Assembly (NCBI RefSeq): GCF_007845675.1
Contig: NZ_VOBR01000001.1
Coordinates: 310,001 to 374,000, forward strand
Source of the DNA: Lentzea tibetensis
GTDB taxonomy: Bacteria; Actinomycetota; Actinomycetes; Mycobacteriales; Pseudonocardiaceae
DNA: 64,000 bases
Reading direction: 5' to 3'
Shown here: piece after piece, positions 58,262 through 64,000 of the stretch
How the letters are laid out: each line of letters begins with the position of its first letter
Numbering within the stretch: the stretch's first letter is position 1
The notes under the pieces: generated by a model
What the model was told of the DNA's origin: nothing
The model's database searches: none
What the model saw: only the letters and a program-made list of their open reading frames with translations
Program-made: the position numbers and the translations under genes

Positions 58262-59038
58262 ATGCCGACCCGCCAGGAGCTGCGCGCGGACTGCTCGCGG
58301 TGCGCGGGCCTGTGCTGCGTCATCCCCGCGTTCGCCAAGTCGTCGGACTTCGCGATCGACAAGCCGGCCAGGACCCCGTGCCCCAACCTCGGCGGCGACT
58401 TCCGCTGCACGGTGCACACCTCGTTGCGGCAGAAGGGTTTCACCGGCTGCACGGTGTACGACTGCTTCGGCGCGGGTCAGAAGGTCGTGCAGGTGACGTT
58501 CGGCGGCGCGGACTGGCGCGCGCAGCCCGGCATGTTCGACGTGTTCCCGGTGATGCGGAACCTGCACGAGCTGCTCCGGTACCTCGACGAGGCGATCGGC
58601 CTCTCCCCCGACGCGGACGTCGAGTCGGCGTACGAGGAGATCGACCGGATCACGATGGGTGATCCGGCCGCGCTGGCGAAGGTCGACGTCCCGGTGTTGC
58701 GCTCACAGGTCAACGAGCTGCTGACCAGGGTGAGCAACCGGGTGCGCGCGGGGAAGAAGAAGCGGGACCTGCGGGGAGCCGACCTGATCGGGAAGGACTT
58801 CCGCAACGCCGACCTGCGGCGCGCGAACCTGCGCGGGGCGTACCTCATCGGGGCGAACCTGCGGGGAGCGGACCTGCGGCTGGCCGACGTCATCGGCGCC
58901 GACCTGCGGGGAGCGGACCTGTCGGGAGCGGACCTCAGCGAGACGATCTTCCTGATCCAGGCGCAGCTCGACTCAGCTCGGGGCGATCGGGCGACCACCC
59001 TGCCCGCGTCACTCGAGCACCCCGCGCACTGGAACTGA
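58262..59038 (+). CDS. Cys-rich domain fused to pentapeptide repeats
   Basis: A 258-residue cytosolic protein. Residues 10-70 have nine cysteines: [10 protein letters not shown] (C-x2-C-x3-C-C), [19 protein letters not shown], a YkgJ-like metal-binding pattern. From about residue 170, [40 protein letters not shown] is a run of A-x-L-x-x pentapeptides (about 12 repeats), forming a right-handed beta helix. Some pentapeptide proteins mimic DNA and protect gyrase. The Cys part and helix together are known in actinomycetes; function unclear. Leaderless. Confidence 0.85.
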   Translation: MPTRQELRADCSRCAGLCCVIPAFAKSSDFAIDKPARTPCPNLGGDFRCTVHTSLRQKGFTGCTVYDCFGAGQKVVQVTFGGADWRAQPGMFDVFPVMRNLHELLRYLDEAIGLSPDADVESAYEEIDRITMGDPAALAKVDVPVLRSQVNELLTRVSNRVRAGKKKRDLRGADLIGKDFRNADLRRANLRGAYLIGANLRGADLRLADVIGADLRGADLSGADLSETIFLIQAQLDSARGDRATTLPASLEHPAHWN

Positions 59039-59050
59039 CCTCATCGACTT

Positions 59051-59335
59051 CTAGTTGTGCATCATCACGAGCTGGCGCCGCAGTCGCTCCCGGAGCAGGT
59101 CGATCACCTCGGTGCTGGTGCCCGCCTCCGCGTACGCCTGAACCTCGACCCACTTCAGGTCCAGGCGCGCGTGGGCCATGACGGACTTGGTCGGTCCGCT
59201 CGCGGTCGTCAGACCGATCCAGGCGAAGTCCACCGGAGCCGGCGCGTACCGGTCCAGCTCTCCGATCCTGGCGGACGCGTATTCCCTGGTCTGCTCGGAC
59301 ATCTTGTCCGCGAGCGTGACCTGGATGTAGTCCAT
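59051..59335 (-). CDS. HPF/RaiA-like ribosome-associated protein (short S30AE)
   Basis: A 94-residue protein. MDYIQVTLADKMSEQTREYASARIGELDRYAP begins like the S30AE beta-alpha fold, and KWVEVQAYAEAGTSTEVIDLLRERLRRQLV is the second half. It lacks the long C-terminal domain of long HPF, so it may act like RaiA/short HPF. ATG 59335, with GGAGG nine bases upstream; TTG 59341 is too close. Family call by pattern, so moderate. Confidence 0.65.
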   Translation of the reverse strand: MDYIQVTLADKMSEQTREYASARIGELDRYAPAPVDFAWIGLTTASGPTKSVMAHARLDLKWVEVQAYAEAGTSTEVIDLLRERLRRQLVMMHN

Positions 59336-59417
59336 CGCCAACTGCCTCCTCGACGGTTCCCCGCGCTAGACCGTACGAATCTGACGAGGCCGACGAACCA
59401 GGCATAGGTCCCGGGTA

Positions 59418-61070
59418 TTAGGGCCTTTGGCCCACTCCGAGGTACGTCGCACGGCATGCCTGGCGTTGCAGCTTTCCGCTCGCGGTGAGCGGGAGCGTGC
59501 CCGGCGGGAGTTGGACGACTTCGTGCACGCGCACGCCGTGGCCGGTGTGCACGGCCCGTCGCACGGCCATCTCGACCTCCTCGGCGGGTGCGTCCGGCAT
59601 GACCTCGGCGAGCACGACCACGCGTTCCTCCGTGCCGTCGTCGATGCCCAGCACGCAACAGCCGAGCGGCCGGATGGCCAGGTGCGCCGCCTCGGCCGTG
59701 GCCTCCAGGTCGTGCGGGTGGTGGTTGGCGCCCGCGACGATGATCACCTCCTTGGCGCGGCCGGTGACGAACAGCTCGCCGTCGAACGCGAAGCCGAGGT
59801 CACCGGTGCGCAGCACGCCCGCGTGGAACGCCGGATCGTCGCGCTCCCAGTAGCCGAGGCCGACGGACGGGCCGGACACCAGGATCTCGCCGACCTCGCC
59901 CTCCGCGGCGCCGGCGATCACCACCGACTCCGGCAACGGCCCGCTGCTCACCAGCCTCCGTCCGCCCGGCGGTTCGACCGGCACCGCGCGGCCGCGCGCC
60001 AGCTCGCCGGGGTCGACGCGCAGCACGGCCGGGCCTTCGCCGACGGGCGCGCAGGTGACCATGACCGTCGACTCGGCGAGGCCGTAGCCGGGAACCAGTG
60101 CCTCGCGACGGAAACCGGCCCGGCCGAACACCTCGCAGAAGCGGTCGAGCGTCGCCGCGCGCACGGGTTCGCCGCCGATCAGCGCGACCTCCCAGCCGCT
60201 CAGGTCGAGCCCGGTCAGCTGGGCGTCGGACACCCGCCGCGCGCACAGGTCGAGCGCGAAGTTCGGCGCGCAGCTGTCCGCCCTGCCGAGCTGGGAGATC
60301 ATCCGCAGCCAGCTGAGCGGGCTGCGCACGAACACCGCGGCGGGGAACAGGTGGGCGGTGCGCCCCGAGTAGAGCGGGTCGAGCACGCCGCCGATGAGCC
60401 CCATGTTGTAGTGCGACGGCAACCACGACACGCTCGGCGGGCGCGGCAGGCCGTCCCCGTCGGACGGACGGCGCAGGTTCTCGTGGATCAGCGCCAGGTT
60501 GTGCAGCACGTTGTCGTGCGTCAGCGCGACGCCCTTGGGTTCGCCGGTCGATCCGGACGAGTACTGCAGGTACGCGACGGTCTCCGGCTTGATGTCCGGC
60601 CTGCGCCACCTGGTCGCGTGGCTCGGGTCGACCTCGTCGACGGCCACCCGCACGAGCGCGGCGAGCGGCGGCGTCTCCTCGATGATCGGCAGGCATTTCG
60701 CGAACGTCATCCCGTTGGACAGCAGCAGTTCCGGGTCGCAGCTCGCCACCACCGACTCGATCCGGCCCACCTTGAGGCTCGTGCGGGTACCGTCGAGCGG
60801 CGCGACCGGCACGGCGATGATGCCCGCGTAGAGACAGCCGAGGAACGCCGCGTGGAAGTCGAGTCCCGGTTCGAAGCACAGCAGCGCCCGCGTGCCCGGT
60901 GACGCGACGTCGGCGAGCACCACGGCGATCGCACGCGCCCGTTTGTCCACTTCGGACACGGTGACCGCGTCCCATTCGGTGCGGCCGTCGGCGAAGAAGG
61001 CGAACGCCCGCCTGCCGTCCTCAGGGTCGCACAGGTCGAGCAGCGTGTGGAGCCGCGTTCTGGTGCTCAT
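59418..61070 (-). CDS. Fatty acyl-AMP ligase (FAAL-like), downstream gene
   Basis: A 550-residue adenylate-forming enzyme. LQYSSGSTGEPKGVALTHDN (A3), WLPSHYNMGLIGGVLDPLY, GYGLAESTVMVT (A5), LRTGDLGFAFDGELFVTGRAKEVIIVAGANHHPHDLEAT (A7/A8) and PLTASGKLQRQACR (A10 Lys). The W-L-P-x-x-H-D/Y-M-G-L-I-G and G-A-N-x-x-P-x-D-L-E patterns are diagnostic of FAALs, which load fatty acids onto ACPs. Starts at ATG 61070 in a TGATG overlap with the upstream ligase stop. Second gene of a two-ligase operon. Confidence 0.87.
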   Translation of the reverse strand: MSTRTRLHTLLDLCDPEDGRRAFAFFADGRTEWDAVTVSEVDKRARAIAVVLADVASPGTRALLCFEPGLDFHAAFLGCLYAGIIAVPVAPLDGTRTSLKVGRIESVVASCDPELLLSNGMTFAKCLPIIEETPPLAALVRVAVDEVDPSHATRWRRPDIKPETVAYLQYSSGSTGEPKGVALTHDNVLHNLALIHENLRRPSDGDGLPRPPSVSWLPSHYNMGLIGGVLDPLYSGRTAHLFPAAVFVRSPLSWLRMISQLGRADSCAPNFALDLCARRVSDAQLTGLDLSGWEVALIGGEPVRAATLDRFCEVFGRAGFRREALVPGYGLAESTVMVTCAPVGEGPAVLRVDPGELARGRAVPVEPPGGRRLVSSGPLPESVVIAGAAEGEVGEILVSGPSVGLGYWERDDPAFHAGVLRTGDLGFAFDGELFVTGRAKEVIIVAGANHHPHDLEATAEAAHLAIRPLGCCVLGIDDGTEERVVVLAEVMPDAPAEEVEMAVRRAVHTGHGVRVHEVVQLPPGTLPLTASGKLQRQACRATYLGVGQRP

Positions 61071-62698
61071 CAGTAGCCTCCGGGGTGCAGTGAGCGGCAG
61101 TCCGCGCGGCGCAGCTTGCCGCTGGTCGTGTAGGGCAACGCGCCCGGTGAGAGCAGCACGACGGTGGGCACGTTCCAGTCGTGCTCGGCCCACACCGCGG
61201 CGCGCACCGCGTTCCTGATCTCGTCGGGCGGCGTGGTGCGGGAGCGCCGGTCGATCTCGACGAGCACGGTGCCCGCGACGGCGCACGCGGCCTTGACGGC
61301 CGGGTGCGCGGCCTCGGCCGTGGCCTCGACGTCGTAGGGGTAGAGCTGGCGGCCGTCGACCTCCAGCAGGTCGGTGACGCGGCAGGTGACGAAGAGCTGG
61401 CCCCGCCACAGGAAACCGAGGTTGCCGGTGCGCAGGAACCGGCGGTCGCCGTGGCCGAGCACGGTCGCGCCGAACGTCGTCCTGGTGCCCTCCGGGTCGG
61501 CCCAGTAGCCCTCGCCGATGCTGGGTCCGGACACCAGCACCTCGCCGACCTCGTCCGGTTCGCACGGCACGTCCGTGCCCGGCCTGGTGATCACGACCCG
61601 CAGCGACGGGTCCGGGTCACCGCACGCGACGAGCTGCTTGCCGGGACGCGCTTCCCGCACGAGCCCGCGTTCCAGCGCGGTCGCGTCGAACTCCGCGACC
61701 ACCGGCTCACCCTCGACCGGTCCACCGCTGATCAGGACGGTCGACTCGGCCATGCCGTAGCAGGGGAAGAACGCCTCGCGGCGGAACCCGCACGGCCGGA
61801 ACCGGCGGGCGAACGCGTCGATCGTGCGGGCCCGCAGCGGTTCGTCGCTGATCGCGGCGATCCGCCAGCGGCTCAGGTCGAGGTCGTCGCGCTGCTCGTC
61901 GGTGACGCGGCGCAGGCACAGGTCGTAGCCGAGGCTCGGCGCGGCGACGATCTCGGCGCCGTAGCGGGAGATCGCGCGCAGCCAGTTCGCCGGGGTGCGA
62001 GCGAACGACTGCGCCGACATCAGCACCGACTCGTGACCGAGGAACAACGGTTGCAGCACACCGCTGATCAGGCCCATGTCGTGGAACACCGGCAGCCAGC
62101 ACACCGTGGTCGACCGCTCGTAGCGCTCGTCCGGACGCGATCCGGCGCTGACGATCAGCGACAGGTTGCGCAGCACGTTGCGGTGCGTCAGCACGACACC
62201 GCGCGGCTTGCCTGTCGTGCCTGAGGTGTACTGGAGGTAGGCGACACCGCTCGGGCTGGCCGGACGCCACTCGTCCGACCGGTCGTCCAGGTTCTGGGTC
62301 GCCAGTGCGCCGACGTCCAGCACGGTGTCCTCAGTGGACAGGATCAGGTCGGGATCGCAGTCGTCGACGATCCCGAGGAGCCTGGTGTGCCTGGCGTCAC
62401 CGCTGGCCCGCCGCACGGGTGGCGCGGGGACGGCGACCACGTCGGCGTAGAGGCAGCCGAGGAACGCGGTGACGAAGTCCAGGCCCGGTGGATGGCACAG
62501 CAGGACTCGCGCGCCGGGTCTCACCCGTTCCCGCAGCCACACGGCGATGCTGCGCGCGCGGCGGTCGAGTTGTTGGTAGGTCAGCGAATCCTGTTCGACG
62601 ACCCCGCTGTCGAGGAAGACGAACGCCCGTTCGTGCGGCCGGACCTCGGCCTGCCGCCGGCAGAGGTCCACCAGGCTCGCCACTTCTGTTCCCAGCAT
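61070..62698 (-). CDS. Fatty acyl-AMP ligase (FAAL-like), upstream gene
   Basis: A 542-residue paralogue: LQYTSGTTGKPRGVVLTHRN (A3), WLPVFHDMGLISGVLQPLF, CYGMAESTVLIS (A5), RTGNLGFLWRGQLFVTCRVTDLLEVDGRQLYPYDVEATAEAA (the FAAL G-R-x-x-Y-P-x-D-x-E motif) and ALPYTTSGKLRRADCR (A10 Lys). ATG 62698 has GGGGAG upstream. Two FAALs in tandem plus a divergent ketosynthase suggest two different starter or side-chain acids in one lipid or polyketide product. Confidence 0.87.
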   Translation of the reverse strand: MLGTEVASLVDLCRRQAEVRPHERAFVFLDSGVVEQDSLTYQQLDRRARSIAVWLRERVRPGARVLLCHPPGLDFVTAFLGCLYADVVAVPAPPVRRASGDARHTRLLGIVDDCDPDLILSTEDTVLDVGALATQNLDDRSDEWRPASPSGVAYLQYTSGTTGKPRGVVLTHRNVLRNLSLIVSAGSRPDERYERSTTVCWLPVFHDMGLISGVLQPLFLGHESVLMSAQSFARTPANWLRAISRYGAEIVAAPSLGYDLCLRRVTDEQRDDLDLSRWRIAAISDEPLRARTIDAFARRFRPCGFRREAFFPCYGMAESTVLISGGPVEGEPVVAEFDATALERGLVREARPGKQLVACGDPDPSLRVVITRPGTDVPCEPDEVGEVLVSGPSIGEGYWADPEGTRTTFGATVLGHGDRRFLRTGNLGFLWRGQLFVTCRVTDLLEVDGRQLYPYDVEATAEAAHPAVKAACAVAGTVLVEIDRRSRTTPPDEIRNAVRAAVWAEHDWNVPTVVLLSPGALPYTTSGKLRRADCRSLHPGGY

Positions 62699-62829
62699 TG
62701 CGTCTCCCCTTCCGATGCGGATTTCGAAGCTACGGAAGGGATTCACGGGTGTAATCGGTCGCGCGACGGATTCCCGGATCAGTCCCGCGACGACTGTTGC
62801 CCGCGTCCGCCGAGTGCTGCTCTTGAACC

Positions 62830-64000
62830 ATGCCAGTCGACTTCTCACTGCTCCACCCATCGCTGCCGCCGCTGCCGGGACACGACGACTCAGACGTCGT
62901 CGTCACCGGGCTCGGCATGTCCACCCCACAGGGTGGCGACGTCGCGTCCACCTGGTCCGCGCTGCTCGCAGGCACATCAGGCGTGCGGGTGCTGGACGAA
63001 CCGTGGTCGGCCGACCTGCCGGTCCGGCTGGGCGCCCCGCTGTTCTCCGAACCATCGCTCGACCGCGTGGCGAAGCGCCGGATGGACCGCTGCCAGCAGC
63101 TGGCCGTCGTGGTCGCCCGTCAGGCGTGGGCCGATGCGGGCACCCCGGAGGTCGAACCGGCGCGGCTCGCGGTCGTCTTCGGCACCGGGCTCGGCGGCGG
63201 ATCCACGCTGGTCGAGCAGTACGACCGGTGCCGCGACCTCGGTCCGGACCGGGTGTCGCCGTTCACCGTCACGATGCTCATGCCGAACGGCCCGGCCGCG
63301 GTGGTCAGCATGGACCTCGGCGCGCGGGGCGGTGCGCACGCGCCGACGAGCGCCTGCGCATCCGGTGCCGAGGCGATCGCGCTGGGGTCGGCGCTGCTGC
63401 GGCGCGGGCTGGCGGACGTCGTGGTCACCGGCGGCACCGAGGCGTGCCTCGGCAAGCTGTCGATCGCCGCGTTCGCGCGGATGGGCGCGCTTTCCAAGCG
63501 GCACAGCGATCCCGCGGGCGCGTCACGTCCGTTCGAGGCCTCGCGCGACGGGTTCGTGATGGCCGAGGGCGCCGGGGCGCTGGTGCTGGAACGCGGTCCG
63601 TTCGCGCGGGCGCGTGGGGCGAGGGTGTACGCACGGCTCGCGGGCACCGGCATGAGCTCCGACGCGCACGACATGACCGCGCCGTCGCCAGCAGGCCAGA
63701 TCCAGGCGATGCAGCAGGCGATCCGCGCGGCCGGGCTGAGCGCGTACGACATCGCGCACGTCAACGCGCACGCGCCCGGCACGCCGGTCGGCGACCGGGT
63801 GGAGGCGGCCGCGATACTCGACGCACTCGGCCCGCACCCGCTGGTCAGCGCGACGAAGTCGGTGACCGGCCACCTGATCGGCGGTGCGGGTGCGGTCGAG
63901 GCGATCTTCACGGTGCTCGCCGTGCAGGGCGGCGTGGTGCCGCCGACGCGCAACCTCGACGAGCAGGACCCGGACGTGAAGCTGGAGATCGTGACGAGTC
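62830..64000 (+). CDS. Beta-ketoacyl-ACP synthase, FabF/KASII type (C-terminus outside window)
   Basis: The frame from ATG 62830 is open to the right edge (390 codons seen). The catalytic triad is Cys176 (TSACASGAEA), His314 (NAHAPGTPVGD) and His348 (KSVTGHLIGGAGAVEA), with Lys343 also conserved. N-terminal DVVVTGLGMSTPQG. The NAHAPGT loop differs from the N-A-H-G-T-S/N of housekeeping FabF, hinting at secondary metabolism. Divergent from the FAAL pair with 131 bp between starts. Only the last residues are missing. Confidence 0.88.
   Translation, partial: MPVDFSLLHPSLPPLPGHDDSDVVVTGLGMSTPQGGDVASTWSALLAGTSGVRVLDEPWSADLPVRLGAPLFSEPSLDRVAKRRMDRCQQLAVVVARQAWADAGTPEVEPARLAVVFGTGLGGGSTLVEQYDRCRDLGPDRVSPFTVTMLMPNGPAAVVSMDLGARGGAHAPTSACASGAEAIALGSALLRRGLADVVVTGGTEACLGKLSIAAFARMGALSKRHSDPAGASRPFEASRDGFVMAEGAGALVLERGPFARARGARVYARLAGTGMSSDAHDMTAPSPAGQIQAMQQAIRAAGLSAYDIAHVNAHAPGTPVGDRVEAAAILDALGPHPLVSATKSVTGHLIGGAGAVEAIFTVLAVQGGVVPPTRNLDEQDPDVKLEIVTS

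Noticed and set aside
1-64000. tRNA, rRNA, insertion sequences, att sites, riboswitch families
   Set aside because: Read both strands for T-loop (GGTTCGA) context, transposase motifs and known aptamer cores; nothing convincing.

Overview
The DNA is very GC-rich. Coding strands show strong G/C third positions, frequent GTG/TTG starts and many 1-4 bp start/stop overlaps. Gene content is that of a filamentous actinomycete: SARP and LuxR/NB-ARC regulators, a DUF574 methyltransferase, and PadR with a HAAS-domain partner. An arabinan-assembly locus (AftD, DUF3068, DUF2613) points to an arabinogalactan-type wall. I infer a member of the Pseudonocardiales (Lentzea/Saccharothrix/Actinosynnema type). 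No rRNA, tRNA, CRISPR array, insertion sequence or phage gene was seen, so this looks like a chromosomal arm or core/accessory boundary.

Layout. 0-4 kb: SRPBCC gene (cut by the left edge) divergent from an SDR; small Rho-N-type protein; DUF574 methyltransferase with a 150-residue partner; sugar-efflux-type MFS. 4-9.3 kb: complete oligopeptide ABC importer (two permeases, lipoprotein, one fused double ATPase). 9.4-13.6 kb: two broken genes (alditol oxidase with an in-frame amber codon; eroded aldo/keto reductase) around a Gfo/Idh/MocA oxidoreductase and an LCM-type methyltransferase. 13.6-18.5 kb: lipoprotein, methyltransferase, Tat-exported amidohydrolase, YggT, PP2C phosphatase, nucleotidyltransferase. 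18.5-25.3 kb: three large ATPase regulators on one strand. 25.5-34.4 kb: membrane KAP-type NTPase, 58-residue membrane protein, papain-like hydrolase, operon Crp - MazG-like - GT4, facing an NB-ARC/TPR protein with an N-terminal class III nucleotidyl-cyclase domain, then an amidase homologue that has lost its catalytic residues.

34.5-50.3 kb is the cell-envelope block: DUF3068, methyltransferase, GT4, HHxxxDG acyltransferase, DUF2613, polytopic membrane protein, flippase, DoxX, DUF4383, then PLP decarboxylase - acyl carrier protein - AMP ligase, AftD and another methyltransferase. It resembles the Mycobacterium tuberculosis Rv0224c-Rv0227c and Rv0236c/Rv0236A neighbourhoods with an added carrier-protein cassette. 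All four intergenic regions beside its DUF3068, methyltransferase/GT4, membrane protein/flippase and AftD genes carry the same spaced palindrome YTACC-N4-RGTAR.

50.3-64 kb: about 830 bp of non-coding DNA with a 30-bp tandem repeat and a 132-bp giant hairpin; a beta-propeller/VWA pair; an ABC-2 exporter divergent from PadR-HAAS with two matching operators; intradiol dioxygenase and pirin; a TlpA-like lipoprotein; a Cys-rich pentapeptide protein; an HPF-like protein; and the start of a lipid/polyketide cluster (two fatty acyl-AMP ligases divergent from a ketosynthase cut by the right edge).

Two candidate systems stand out. One is an ACP-tethered amino-acid decarboxylation cassette inside the arabinan locus. 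The other is a cyclic-nucleotide pair: an NB-ARC protein with an apparently intact cyclase domain facing a Crp-led operon. Both are inferences from gene content and motifs.
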